Below are positions 1 through 7,915 of a DNA stretch of 64,000 nucleotides, piece after piece. The stretch is from contig NZ_SRYB01000004.1 of NCBI RefSeq assembly GCF_004793975.1, forward strand, positions 1 through 64,000. The letters run 5' to 3'. This DNA is from Lepagella muris. Lineage in GTDB: Bacteria > Bacteroidota > Bacteroidia > Bacteroidales > Muribaculaceae. Each line of letters starts with the position of its first letter. Within the stretch, counting starts at the first letter, position 1. Both the position numbers and the translations under genes were made by a program. The notes beneath the pieces were generated by a model. The model did no database searches. It had not been told where the DNA came from and saw only the letters and a program-made list of their open reading frames with translations.

Positions 1-361
1 TTGCGACCGAAAGATAGGGCATAATTCGATTTTTTATTGTATCTTTGTCAAGTACTGCGTATTCTGGCATAGGTGCAACTTATTGAAGTTTGGCGACTAT
101 AATATAGTGCTTCATTTTCAGGATGCGCTGTATTTTATTTATTTTACCGAATTTTTAACATCTCAAAATAAGTTTAGACAACTTCATTAATTTTGTATGC
201 GATTTTTATCCAAAAGATTGAAATTATCCATAAGAGACATCTGAATCATCATTGACAATAGGCAGACGCCTATCAGCTCAATTCAATATATATCATCCCT
301 CCCTATCATTCATCAACATTCTTCATTCTTCACGATTTTATAGTCTAAAATCAATTATATC
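1..361. other. Gene-free leader region upstream of the AraC-type regulator
   Basis: No coding region is supported here. The stretch is AT-rich and contains two matches to the Bacteroidetes -7 element TAnnTTTG, TATCTTTG at 40-47 and TAATTTTG at 188-195, both pointing toward the regulator at 362. The remaining sequence up to 361 would be an untranslated leader of about 160 bases if the second promoter is used. I see no further recognisable structure. Confidence 0.4.
188..195 (+). promoter_or_regulatory. Candidate -7 promoter element for the AraC-type gene
   Basis: TAATTTTG matches the Bacteroidetes -7 consensus TAnnTTTG. It would start transcription near position 200, leaving a long leader before the ATG at 362. 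No clear -33 TTTG at the ideal spacing was identified, so confidence is moderate. Confidence 0.35.
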
Positions 362-766
362 ATGAGTAATTATTCGTTTGATACGAACCATTCCGATGAA
401 AATGAGAAATCGGAGAACCCGTATGTACCGGATTCAAAAGAGACGCCTGAATTTGTCGCACAATTCATAGAGGTGCTTGACCGGCATCTTTGCGACACCT
501 GTTTTAAAAAGGAGGATTTCGCGGCAGAGATGGGCGTCAGCATATCTCTTCTCTACAAAAGGATAAAATTGCTGACAGGTCTTTCTGTAGCCGACTTCAT
601 ACGCAACTACAAGATGCAACTTGCAACTACACTACTAAACGACAAATCAATATCAATAGGAGAAATCTCTTTTAAATGCGGCTATTCCTCAATCGGATAT
701 TTCAGCACCGTCTTCAGAAAGCATTTCGGATATACACCTACAGAATACCGCAACCGCCTCCCGTAA
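362..766 (+). CDS. Small AraC-family DNA-binding transcriptional regulator
   Basis: This 134-residue protein consists almost entirely of an AraC/XylS-type DNA-binding domain (HTH_18, roughly residues 38-132). The first helix-turn-helix covers the FAAEMGVSISLLYKRIK region. The second, with the conserved connector, covers ISFKCGYSSIGYFSTVFRK followed by the family signature FGYTPTEYRNR. The N-terminal 35 residues are acidic and look disordered. There is no sensor, receiver or ligand-binding domain, so it resembles the detached output domain of a Bacteroidales hybrid two-component regulator. It stands alone, and its target cannot be inferred from its neighbours. The start at 362 directly follows an AT-rich leader. 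Confidence 0.85.
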   Translation: MSNYSFDTNHSDENEKSENPYVPDSKETPEFVAQFIEVLDRHLCDTCFKKEDFAAEMGVSISLLYKRIKLLTGLSVADFIRNYKMQLATTLLNDKSISIGEISFKCGYSSIGYFSTVFRKHFGYTPTEYRNRLP

Positions 767-778
767 GAATAAGAATGG

Positions 779-817
779 AATAATCGGCTCAAATCTGATT
801 GATCTGAGCCGATTATT
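779..817. terminator. Hairpin terminator downstream of the AraC-type gene
   Basis: A perfect 13-bp stem (779-791 with 805-817, sequence beginning AATAATCGGCTC) encloses a 13-base loop 12 bases after the stop codon. No strong T-run follows on the + strand; instead a 9-bp repeat array begins immediately. The gene downstream is convergent, so a bidirectional role is possible. Confidence 0.55.
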
Positions 818-818
818 A

Positions 819-965
819 TTGGACCTCTTGGACTTCTTGGACCTCTTGGACTTATTGGACCTATTAGACTTATTGGACCTATTAGACCTCTTGGAATTAT
901 TGGACCTCTTTTACCTCTTTTACTTTTTTTACTTCTTGGAGCTCTTTTACTTCTTGGACTTCTTT
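819..965. repeat. 9-bp tandem repeat array, about 16 copies (TTGGACYTM)
   Basis: Sixteen consecutive degenerate nonamers with consensus TTGGAC(C/T)T(A/C) run from 819 to the stop codon of the convergent dehydrogenase gene at 964. Related units occur at 14474-14610 and 22123-22200. The period of nine makes one frame read as Leu-Leu-Asp repeats, but I treat this as non-coding: it has no start context or family match, and the other arrays do not preserve a frame. Confidence 0.8.
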
Positions 966-1917
966 ATGAGACTACGTTGCGGGGAGTGCCTGATAGGAAG
1001 GCTGACAGATTGTCTTCGCAGATATGCATCAGGCGGCGGCGTGCCTCTACGGATGCCCATGCTATATGGGGGGTGATGTATGCGTTCGGAGCGGTAAGCA
1101 AGGGATTGTCGGGGGAAGGTGGTTCTGTGCTTAGAACGTCGGCACAGAATGCCGCTACCCTACCCTCTTTAAGTGCGTCTGCCATTGCATCCTCATCTAC
1201 GAGCGGTCCGCGACCTGTGTTTATCACTATTGCGGAGGGTTTCATCCCTCTCAACCGGTCGGCATTGACAAGATGCTTGGTAGATGGAGTGAGCGGACAA
1301 TGAAGCGACAGCACATCGCTATCGGCAAAGAGCCGGTCCATATCCACTTTCGCAACACCCTCCGGCAACTCGTCCTGCGGCTTCGATGTGTAGGCTATCA
1401 CGTTCATTCCGAAAGCACGTGCAATGCGGGCAACCGTCATTCCGATGTGTCCGAGTCCCACAATGCCGAAATTCTTTCCGGCAAGTTCTGTCAGCGGATA
1501 GTCCCAATAGCAGAAGTCGGGGTTACGGCTCCATCTTCCGTTGCGGTTCTCCTCTGCATAGTGTTCCACTCTGTTCGTCACGTTCAAGAGATGGGCAAAC
1601 ACCATCTGTGCCACTGAATCCGTGCTGTAGGCAGGGATATTCGTCACTGTTATTCCGGCTTGGCGGGCTGCATCGATGTCTACCACGTTATATCCGGTGG
1701 CAAGCACTCCGACGTATTTAAGATGGGGCAATGACTGAAGCATCTCTTTGTCAAGCACCACCTTATTGGTAAACAATACGTCGGCATCCTTTGCACGGTC
1801 GGCAATCCGGTCGGGGGATGTGCGGTCGTAGACTGTTACCTCGCCGTATTTGTCGAGCCATTCCCAGCTGAGATCGCCGGGATTCAGTCCGTATCCGTCA
1901 AGAACTACTATTTTCAT
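964..1917 (-). CDS. D-2-hydroxyacid dehydrogenase (NAD-dependent)
   Basis: This 317-residue protein has the D-isomer-specific 2-hydroxyacid dehydrogenase architecture: a catalytic domain split around a central NAD-binding Rossmann domain. The nucleotide motif GLGHIGMTVARIARAFG sits near residues 153-169. The catalytic Arg is in NTGRGPLVDEDAM, the Glu in the STEPP region and the His in PHIAW. It would reversibly reduce a 2-oxoacid such as hydroxypyruvate or glyoxylate in the cytoplasm; sequence alone does not fix the substrate. It closely resembles the glycerate dehydrogenase-like group of Bacteroidales. The gene stands alone, convergent with the AraC-type gene, and its stop codon abuts the 9-bp repeat array. 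Confidence 0.88.
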   Translation of the reverse strand: MKIVVLDGYGLNPGDLSWEWLDKYGEVTVYDRTSPDRIADRAKDADVLFTNKVVLDKEMLQSLPHLKYVGVLATGYNVVDIDAARQAGITVTNIPAYSTDSVAQMVFAHLLNVTNRVEHYAEENRNGRWSRNPDFCYWDYPLTELAGKNFGIVGLGHIGMTVARIARAFGMNVIAYTSKPQDELPEGVAKVDMDRLFADSDVLSLHCPLTPSTKHLVNADRLRGMKPSAIVINTGRGPLVDEDAMADALKEGRVAAFCADVLSTEPPSPDNPLLTAPNAYITPHIAWASVEARRRLMHICEDNLSAFLSGTPRNVVS

Positions 1918-1984
1918 GGAAGCGTTGAAAATTTAGAATTTAGAATTTAAAATTTGATATTGGTTTTATTTGAAGGGGACGCAC

Positions 1985-2004
1985 CCCTCGCCCATGGGCG
2001 AGGG
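1985..2004. repeat. Perfect 20-bp GC-rich palindrome between two minus-strand genes
   Basis: Two 10-base halves (CCCTCGCCCA and its reverse complement) form an uninterrupted palindrome in an otherwise AT-rich spacer between rsmA and the dehydrogenase gene. A second C-run/G-run hairpin (ACTCCCCCTTTAGGGGG type) follows at about 2042-2065. Either could terminate rsmA transcription; the first could also be a DNA-level protein site. Confidence 0.4.
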
Positions 2005-2071
2005 CACTGAACTCCAGCAAACACATATATGCCGACTTTTTTACTCCCCCTTTAGGGGGGGTGGGGGCTAT

Positions 2072-2863
2072 TCAGTTTTTTGCAGCTAATGTCAGGCGGA
2101 TGAAATCCTCTACGCTGAGGCGTTCGGGGCGCAAGCCCATGATGGGATCCTGCATTATGGGTGAATCCGACGGTATCAGTCCGCCCAATGAATTGCGCAG
2201 CGTCTTACGGCGCTGTCCGAATGCTGTCTTGACAATGGTCTTGAACATTCTTTCATCGCATCCGAGGGTGGTGCGTTTGTTGCGCGTGAGACGTATCACT
2301 CCGCTCATCACTTTTGGCGGTGGTGCGAATACTCCGGGTGGGACATTGAATAGGTATTCGCAATCATACCATGCCTGAAGCAGGACGGACAGAATGCCGT
2401 ATACCTTTGTTCCCGGTTTGCAGCATATCCTCTCCGCCACCTCCTTCTGAAGCATACCCGCCACAACGGGAATCTTCTCCTTATAGTCAAGCACCTTGAA
2501 GAATATCTGTGATGATATATTATATGGATAGTTGCCTATAAGGGCAAACTCTCCGCCATATAATTCAGAAAGATCCATCTTCAGAAAATCACCTTCGACC
2601 ACTTCCAATCCGGGATATACCTTAGAGAGGTATTCAACACTTTCCGTATCTATCTCGACCGCCTTTATGCGTCTACCTGCCGACATAAGGAATTGTGACA
2701 GCACACCCATGCCGGGACCGACCTCCAACACGGGGATGTCAGCCCATATCTTGGCATTGTCGGGCAACTCGTCACGATTGATAGTCTCGGCTATCCTCTT
2801 CGCCACATTCAAGTCTTTCAGGAAATGCTGTCCGAGAGCCTTTTTAGCTTTTACTTGTGTCAT
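2072..2863 (-). CDS. rsmA: 16S rRNA (adenine(1518)-N(6)/adenine(1519)-N(6))-dimethyltransferase RsmA (KsgA)
   Basis: This 263-residue enzyme dimethylates the two adjacent adenines in the 3'-terminal hairpin of 16S rRNA, using S-adenosylmethionine during late 30S maturation. The N-terminus has the family signature ALGQHFLKD. The SAM-binding glycine loop is VLEVGPGMGVLS (about residues 47-58), and the catalytic NxPY motif is NYPYNISSQIFFK (about residues 112-124). The C-terminal helical domain ends in RPERLSVEDFIRL, as in other family members. Length is normal. The start at 2863 is supported by the immediate MTQVKAKKALGQHF context. A 9-bp hairpin (2905-2928) lies in its presumed leader. Confidence 0.95.
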   Translation of the reverse strand: MTQVKAKKALGQHFLKDLNVAKRIAETINRDELPDNAKIWADIPVLEVGPGMGVLSQFLMSAGRRIKAVEIDTESVEYLSKVYPGLEVVEGDFLKMDLSELYGGEFALIGNYPYNISSQIFFKVLDYKEKIPVVAGMLQKEVAERICCKPGTKVYGILSVLLQAWYDCEYLFNVPPGVFAPPPKVMSGVIRLTRNKRTTLGCDERMFKTIVKTAFGQRRKTLRNSLGGLIPSDSPIMQDPIMGLRPERLSVEDFIRLTLAAKN

Positions 2864-2904
2864 ATTAAGAGTGTAATGAGATTATGTTGAGGAGGATTGC
2901 GTCA

Positions 2905-2928
2905 GCATTAATGTTTCATCATTAATGC
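2905..2928. other. Hairpin in the rsmA leader
   Basis: Nine-base arms (GCATTAATG at 2905-2913 and its complement at 2920-2928) enclose a 6-base loop about 40 bases upstream of the rsmA start. It has no T-run and sits beyond the C1 peptidase terminator. It may be a leader structure or an operator-like palindrome; its function is unknown. Confidence 0.35.
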
Positions 2929-2938
2929 TTCATTATAA

Positions 2939-2975
2939 ACAACGGGCGCACAGACATAGTTTGTGCGCCCGTTGT
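2939..2975 (-). terminator. Strong intrinsic terminator of the C1 peptidase gene
   Basis: A perfect 14-bp GC-rich stem (2939-2952 with 2962-2975, core CGGGCGCACA) with a 9-base loop lies 13 bases after the stop codon on the minus strand and is followed by TTTATAAT. Confidence 0.85.
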
Positions 2976-2988
2976 AATATGGAGCGGA

Positions 2989-4218
2989 TCAAAGTCCGAT
3001 TTTCTTAGCCACGTCAGCGGGAACGGCTTTCTTGTTGACAACCACGTCGATTGTCTTGTCAAGGAAATATGGTTCCGATACGTAGAAATATCCGCCATAC
3101 TTCTGGTCAGTGTCCCAAGAGTTCTTAACCTTGTAGAAACGGTTGCCCTTCTGATCCTGAGCGATACCAACGATTACCATTCCATGGTCGTCAGTGGTCT
3201 CGAAATTGTCGAAACTTTTCTGACGGGATTCCTGAGTCACGTTCACCTCTTTTACAGGACCCTTGATGTCATATCTGTCTTTCTCCTTATCGGCAGCAGA
3301 TAGGCTCACCCAACGAGAAAGCTCAGTGCCTTCGAGATCTTTCTCATCCTTTGGAGCGGGAAGCACAGCAAAACCATCTTTCCATTTGAAACCTTTCTCG
3401 GAAACGTCGGCAGCCCATGCCACGGTATATCCATTCTCGAGAGCATTGTCGACGATAGCCTTCATCTCATCCAAAGGCACGTTCATGCTCTCAGCCCATA
3501 GCCAGTTATCGGGGATCTCAATTGCAAACGGTTTGTAGAAGGGATGATGATTGTAGCTTGTGATTGAGATATAATCATCAGAGCTGTAACCCAATTCCTT
3601 TGCAAACGTCTGAGGAGTGTAGGTCTTGCCGTTATAAGTGAACGATTCAGGTTCCGGACCGAGATAAGCGTCAAGGATACCGATGAAACCGTCGAGCCAT
3701 GCGGTAGACAATTTTCTGTTGGGATTCTTTACAATCACATCCAGATAGGCCTTCAGAGCCTCACTAAGCTCTCCATGCACGTGCTTGTCCTCGCCATAGT
3801 TCAGACCCTTGTATGCCTCTTCCGGCACAAGACCATAGTTTTCTGCTACATATAATACATCGGGGAAACCTCCACCCTGTGCAAAATTGATATTCCCATG
3901 AGTGCGTATATATTTCTTAGCCTTGTCGATATAGCATTTACGCACGGCGTACATTTCAGAAAGGTCAAGTTCAGGACCACCCTTCTTCATGATATCCTCC
4001 TCAAGGAAAGAAGTGCCGGAGAAGCTCCAGCAAGTTCCCGACTTGTTCTGGTTCTTTACAGATGTGGTTGGATTCACCTTTATGTCGGTGAATTTGAAAC
4101 CGACAGTGTCGGTTTTCGCAGTTTTTTTCTTCGCCTCAGAAGCATTACCGATTTCGGTTGCCGATATGCCGAAAGGGATTGCCATTGCGATAGCAGATAG
4201 TAGAATCAGTTTCTTCAT
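2989..4218 (-). CDS. Secreted C1-family cysteine peptidase (bleomycin hydrolase/PepC-like aminopeptidase)
   Basis: This 409-residue precursor starts with a clear signal peptide (MKKLILLSAIAMAIPFG, cut near residue 20), so it should act in the periplasm or outside the cell. The catalytic Gln and Cys lie in NQNKSGTCWSFSG (Cys63). The His is in TDDHGMVIVGIA and the Asn in YKVKNSWD, giving the full papain-like set in the order used by bleomycin hydrolase/aminopeptidase C. Cytosolic PepC homologues lack a signal peptide; exported versions are common in Bacteroidales. I start it at 4218 rather than at an in-frame upstream ATG because the signal peptide begins there and a consensus promoter lies at 4285-4316. 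Confidence 0.87.
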   Translation of the reverse strand: MKKLILLSAIAMAIPFGISATEIGNASEAKKKTAKTDTVGFKFTDIKVNPTTSVKNQNKSGTCWSFSGTSFLEEDIMKKGGPELDLSEMYAVRKCYIDKAKKYIRTHGNINFAQGGGFPDVLYVAENYGLVPEEAYKGLNYGEDKHVHGELSEALKAYLDVIVKNPNRKLSTAWLDGFIGILDAYLGPEPESFTYNGKTYTPQTFAKELGYSSDDYISITSYNHHPFYKPFAIEIPDNWLWAESMNVPLDEMKAIVDNALENGYTVAWAADVSEKGFKWKDGFAVLPAPKDEKDLEGTELSRWVSLSAADKEKDRYDIKGPVKEVNVTQESRQKSFDNFETTDDHGMVIVGIAQDQKGNRFYKVKNSWDTDQKYGGYFYVSEPYFLDKTIDVVVNKKAVPADVAKKIGL

Positions 4219-4284
4219 GCTGTGTGCCGGTATTTCGAAATAAGTTATCATTACGGGAAAACATCTCCCTCTGTTAATTAGGTG

Positions 4285-4316
4285 CAAACTTAGCAAAAAA
4301 CTTTCTTTCCTACAAA
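4285..4316 (-). promoter_or_regulatory. Consensus Bacteroidetes promoter of the C1 peptidase gene
   Basis: Read on the minus strand, TTTG (4316-4313) is followed after 20 bases by TAAGTTTG (4292-4285), which fits the Bacteroidetes -33/-7 arrangement. Transcription would start near 4280, about 60 bases before the ATG at 4218. Confidence 0.65.
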
Positions 4317-4363
4317 TATTTCCCCAACTGATGTCGATAAACATCCAAAAATGAGATATAGAA

Positions 4364-4394
4364 TTGTGCTTTTGAGAAAATTTGGCTATATTTG
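4364..4394 (+). promoter_or_regulatory. Promoter of the Rpn-type nuclease gene
   Basis: TTG (4364-4366), a 20-base spacer and TATATTTG (4387-4394) match the -33/-7 pattern. The inferred start near 4398 leaves an AT-rich leader of about 85 bases before 4482. Confidence 0.5.
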
Positions 4395-4481
4395 CAAAGT
4401 AAAAATGCAAGTCCCGTCAAATATTCGGTGAAGCATGTTTTTTTATAATAAAAGAGTGTTTTACAATTAAAAAGTGTCTAT

Positions 4482-5366
4482 ATGTGCAAGGAAAGATTCA
4501 TAAACCCCTTTACCGATTTCGGATTCAAAAGACTTTTTGGCACACCGGGCAACGAGAAGTCGCTCATCAGCATCCTGAATGCCATAATCAATGATGACGA
4601 TAAGATAACAGAGATAACATATCTCCCCACCGAAAAATTAGGTATGGGACAGGAAAGCCGTGTCGCAATCTTCGACCTTTACTGCATCACACAAAGCGGA
4701 TCTCACATGATCGTGGAAATGCAGAACAACTATCAGGAATTCTTCGTCGACAGAAGCGTATACTATTCAACATTCCCCATACAGGAAGCGGCCGTGAAAG
4801 GGAAATGGGACTATCATCTACCAAAGGTCTATACAATAGCCTTCCTAAACTTTGAGATAAGGCAGCTCATGTCTTCTCCCAACTTCAGAAGCGTAGTGAA
4901 ACTTGCGGATGTGGAGACCGGACAGGTGTTCTACGACCGTCTGACATACATATATATCGAGCTTCCAAAGTTCCGCAAAGATATCAGTGAGTTTGAGACA
5001 AAGATGGATTGGTGGCTATACATCCTAAAATATCTGGATCAGTTTGATGAGATTCCAAAAGAGATTGAGGATGAGGTGATGCAGTATTTCTTTGAGTCAG
5101 CCGACACAAAGAATTTCTCAAAGGAGCAAATACGCGCATACGAGGATAGCCTAAAAGCCCTTAGGGACTATCAGAACGTTATAGACTCAGCCGCACGCAA
5201 AAGCCTTGCAGAAGGACGGGCAGAAGGACGGGCAGAAGGACGGGCAGAAGGACGGGCAGAAGGACTGACAGAAGGATGCCGATTAGTGGCAAAACGTCTA
5301 AAGGAGCTTGGCATGCCACTTTCTGAGATTGCAAAGGTCACCGGATTGCCCGAAAACGAAATATAA
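4482..5366 (+). CDS. Rpn family recombination-promoting nuclease / PD-(D/E)XK transposase-like protein
   Basis: This 294-residue protein opens with the family signature FINPFTDFGFKRLFG and carries a PD-(D/E)XK nuclease core over residues 1-150. The acidic residue is in AIFDLYCI, and the Glu-Met-Gln of HMIVEMQNNYQ is the ExQ variant of the active site. Known Rpn proteins are magnesium-dependent DNA nucleases that promote recA-independent recombination. After a helical segment, residues 243-262 form an exact Ala-Glu-Gly-Arg repeat encoded by tandem 12-base units. A short helical tail (KELGMPLSEIAKVTGL) common in this family follows. No inverted repeats or partner genes flank it, so it is probably a resident single gene. 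Confidence 0.85.
   Translation: MCKERFINPFTDFGFKRLFGTPGNEKSLISILNAIINDDDKITEITYLPTEKLGMGQESRVAIFDLYCITQSGSHMIVEMQNNYQEFFVDRSVYYSTFPIQEAAVKGKWDYHLPKVYTIAFLNFEIRQLMSSPNFRSVVKLADVETGQVFYDRLTYIYIELPKFRKDISEFETKMDWWLYILKYLDQFDEIPKEIEDEVMQYFFESADTKNFSKEQIRAYEDSLKALRDYQNVIDSAARKSLAEGRAEGRAEGRAEGRAEGLTEGCRLVAKRLKELGMPLSEIAKVTGLPENEI
5208..5279 (+). repeat. 12-bp tandem repeat inside the Rpn-type gene
   Basis: Four perfect copies of GCAGAAGGACGG (5208-5255) are followed by two degenerate copies. They encode AEGR repeats. Because 12 is a multiple of three, copy-number changes keep the reading frame. Confidence 0.85.
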
Positions 5367-5380
5367 TACTTCTATAATGC

Positions 5381-5410
5381 AAATCTTCAGACTCTTTTGT
5401 CTGGAGATTT
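5381..5410 (+). terminator. Hairpin downstream of the Rpn-type gene
   Basis: A 12-bp stem (5381-5392 with 5399-5410, one G-U pair) starts 15 bases after the stop codon and has a 6-base loop. The following sequence is only moderately T-rich, so it may terminate weakly. Confidence 0.5.
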
Positions 5411-5505
5411 GTGTGTTAAAGAAATATCAGTTATTTTTGCGGTGTCTATTCTAATTGCAGGATATGACAAGATAATCTAACTTTTCACTCAACATACCGA
5501 TTTTT

Positions 5506-6363
5506 ATGTTTGAAATCGTCAGCAAGCGCGAACTTGCCCCTAATATCGTGGAGATGAAAGTCAAGGCACCCCGCGTGGCCTCATCCGCCCAACCCGGTCA
5601 GTTCGTAATCGTCCGTACTGATCATACAGGCGAACGCATCCCGCTCACAGTATGCGACTACGACACCACTGCGGGCACAGTAACTATCGTGACCCAAGCC
5701 ATCGGATATTCCTCCAATAAGATCATCCACATGAATGAAGGCGACTTTTTCGCTGATTTCGCAGGTCCGCTCGGATGTCCGTCCGACCTTCTCGAACTGC
5801 CGGAGGATGAACTCAAGAAAATGAGGATTCTTTTTGTAGCCGGTGGCGTAGGCACCGCCCCGGTATATCCTCAGGTGAAATGGCTTAAGGAGAACGGAGT
5901 GACTGCTGATGTCGTAATCGGAGCAAAGACAAAGGATATATTCACATACGTTGACGAGATGCGCACGGTAGGCAACGTCTACCTTTGTACAGACGACGGC
6001 TCCGAGGGATTCCACGGAATGGTCACAGGGCTTATGAAAGACCTTATTGAGAATCAAGGGAAGCAATATGACCGCTGCATCATAATCGGACCCATGATCA
6101 TGATGAAGTTTGCCGCGCTCACCACAAAGGAATACGGCATACCTACAGTCGTATCACTCAACGCACTGATGGTAGACGGCACCGGCATGTGCGGTGCCTG
6201 CCGTGTGACAGTCGACGGACAGACCCGCTTCACATGCGTGGAGGGTCCGGAGTTTGACGGTCATAAGGTTGATTTTGATGAAGCTATGCGCCGTCAGAAC
6301 ATGTATCGCGACACCAACAAAAATCATAACGAAGAATCTCATAACTGCAAGTGCAATGGCTAA
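5506..6363 (+). CDS. Sulfide/dihydroorotate dehydrogenase-like FAD/NAD(P)-binding protein (NfnA/SudB-like ferredoxin-NADP reductase subunit)
   Basis: This 285-residue iron-sulfur flavoprotein has an FAD-binding barrel at residues 1-95 (RTDHTGERIPLTVCDYD), an NAD(P)-binding domain (ILFVAGGVGTAPVYPQVKWL, near residues 107-126) and a C-terminal [2Fe-2S] ligand cluster (GTGMCGACRVTV, then FTCVEG). It pairs with the next gene, whose start codon overlaps its 3' end by 8 bases. In other bacteria this pair forms NfnAB, an electron-bifurcating NADH-dependent ferredoxin:NADP oxidoreductase, or a related sulfide dehydrogenase. Which activity applies cannot be told from sequence. The role is in cytoplasmic redox balance. 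Confidence 0.88.
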   Translation: MFEIVSKRELAPNIVEMKVKAPRVASSAQPGQFVIVRTDHTGERIPLTVCDYDTTAGTVTIVTQAIGYSSNKIIHMNEGDFFADFAGPLGCPSDLLELPEDELKKMRILFVAGGVGTAPVYPQVKWLKENGVTADVVIGAKTKDIFTYVDEMRTVGNVYLCTDDGSEGFHGMVTGLMKDLIENQGKQYDRCIIIGPMIMMKFAALTTKEYGIPTVVSLNALMVDGTGMCGACRVTVDGQTRFTCVEGPEFDGHKVDFDEAMRRQNMYRDTNKNHNEESHNCKCNG

Positions 6364-7744
6364 CAGAATACCACGCGTTCCCGTCAGGGAACAAGATCCC
6401 GTGAAGAGGGCAGAGAATTTTGAAGAGGTTTGCTATGGCTACAACGCAGAGGAGGCTACGCTGGAAGCCTCACGCTGCCTCAACTGCAAGAATCCGCGTT
6501 GTGTCAACAGTTGCCCGGTGCACATCAATATACCGGAATTTATCCGCCATATCGCCGAGGGCGACCTCCGTGGTGCCGCCGCAACAATTGCCGCCGACAG
6601 TTCGCTTCCAAGCGTATGCGGACGCGTCTGCCCGCAGGAGAGCCAATGCGAGGGTTCATGCGTGCTCGGCATAAAGTCAGAACCCGTAGCCATCGGTAAG
6701 CTCGAACGCTTCGTCGGCGACTGGGCGATAGAGAATGCCGACTCCCTACCGCAGCCGGAGATAGTGCGCAATGGGAAACGTGTGGCAATCGTAGGCTCCG
6801 GACCTGCCGGGCTCGCCTGTGCCTCCGATCTTGCCAGGATGGGATATGAGGTGAAGATATTCGAGGCCCTGCATGAAGTGGGTGGCGTGCTCGTCTACGG
6901 CATACCGGAATTCCGTCTGCCCAAAGACCGCATCGTGGCAAAGGAGGTAGAGGCTGTGAAACGCCTCGGTGTGGAGATAGAGACCGACGTGATCGTAGGT
7001 CGCACAATGACCATCGACAACCTTCTCGACAATGAGGGTTATGACGCAGTATTCGTAGGAAGCGGAGCCGGACTCCCCCGCTTTATGGGTATTGAGGGTG
7101 AGAATCTCAACGGGGTCTTCTCCGCCAACGAATTCCTCACCCGTGCCAACCTCATGCATGCCTACGACCAGAACTTCGACACCCCTATATGTGCAGGGAA
7201 GAAAGCCGTAATTGTCGGAGGTGGCAACGTCGCTATGGATGCGGTGCGCACTGCACGCCGTCTGGGCGCGGAGGCAGTCATAGTCTACCGCCGCAGCGAG
7301 GCAGAGCTTCCGGCACGTGTGGAGGAGGTGCACCACGCTAAGCAGGAGGGGATTGAGTTCCGTATGCTGACCAACCCTATCCGCGTGCTCGGCGACGACA
7401 AAGGCTGGGTGAAAGGTATTGAATGTGTGGAGATGGAGCTTGGTGAGCCCGACGAGAGCGGACGACGCAGCCCTGTAGTGAAGGAAGGTAGCAACTTCGA
7501 GATTGACTGCGACGTGGTCATAATGGCACTCGGCACAAGCCCCAACCCTCTGATAAAGGCTACGACAAAGGGTCTGGATACCAACCGCAGAGGGTGTATC
7601 GTCGCAGACGAAGAGGGACGCACAAGCCGCGAAGGTGTATTCGCCGGCGGGGATGCCGTCACAGGAGCCGCCACCGTGATCCTCGCGATGGGAGCAGGAC
7701 GCAAGGCAGCCAAAGCCATCGACGATTACCTGAAGACTAAATAA
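6356..7744 (+). CDS. gltA: NADPH-dependent glutamate synthase small-subunit-like oxidoreductase (NfnB/GltA-like)
   Basis: This 462-residue flavoprotein has N-terminal cysteine clusters for two [4Fe-4S] centres (CLNCKNPRCVNSCPVH and CGRVCPQESQCEGSC), an FAD Rossmann motif (VAIVGSGPAGLACASDLA, about residue 137) and an NADPH motif (AVIVGGGNVAMDAVRTARRLGA). It ends with the typical VFAGGDAVTGAATVILAMGAGRKAA segment that contacts FAD. I place the start at 6356 (MANRIPRVPV), which overlaps the upstream gene by 8 bases and matches homologues; an in-frame upstream ATG would give an unconvincing extension. It works with the preceding gene, most likely as an NfnAB-type complex rather than as a free glutamate synthase, because no glutamate synthase large subunit is nearby. 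Confidence 0.9.
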   Translation: MANRIPRVPVREQDPVKRAENFEEVCYGYNAEEATLEASRCLNCKNPRCVNSCPVHINIPEFIRHIAEGDLRGAAATIAADSSLPSVCGRVCPQESQCEGSCVLGIKSEPVAIGKLERFVGDWAIENADSLPQPEIVRNGKRVAIVGSGPAGLACASDLARMGYEVKIFEALHEVGGVLVYGIPEFRLPKDRIVAKEVEAVKRLGVEIETDVIVGRTMTIDNLLDNEGYDAVFVGSGAGLPRFMGIEGENLNGVFSANEFLTRANLMHAYDQNFDTPICAGKKAVIVGGGNVAMDAVRTARRLGAEAVIVYRRSEAELPARVEEVHHAKQEGIEFRMLTNPIRVLGDDKGWVKGIECVEMELGEPDESGRRSPVVKEGSNFEIDCDVVIMALGTSPNPLIKATTKGLDTNRRGCIVADEEGRTSREGVFAGGDAVTGAATVILAMGAGRKAAKAIDDYLKTK

Positions 7745-7776
7745 GGGATTCTTTCGTGATTCTCATGATTTTTTGT

Positions 7777-7784
7777 TAATTTTG
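7777..7784 (+). promoter_or_regulatory. Candidate -7 element upstream of lysS
   Basis: TAATTTTG matches TAnnTTTG and would start transcription near 7789, giving a leader of about 125 bases before the chosen ATG at 7916. The -33 region is only a partial match (CTTTC at 7751-7755). Confidence 0.4.
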
Positions 7785-7915
7785 CACATTATAGGTCACT
7801 TGCAAAGTATTTGCCGGCGACCTATAAGTGCGCAAGAGAAATCTATAGCCCACTTATAAAAGCAAAATACAGGGAAATAATATCCAAGGAAATAACAAAC
7901 AGACTCCATAAATAT

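Noticed and set aside
819..1076. Open frame rich in Leu-Leu-Asp repeats
   Set aside because: It is the translation of the 9-bp DNA repeat array; it starts at a non-ATG codon inside the repeat, overlaps the dehydrogenase gene antisense, and the other arrays keep no frame.
4482..5366. Rpn-type gene as part of an insertion sequence
   Set aside because: No terminal inverted repeats, target duplications or partner genes are seen at its ends, so it is listed as a single nuclease gene.
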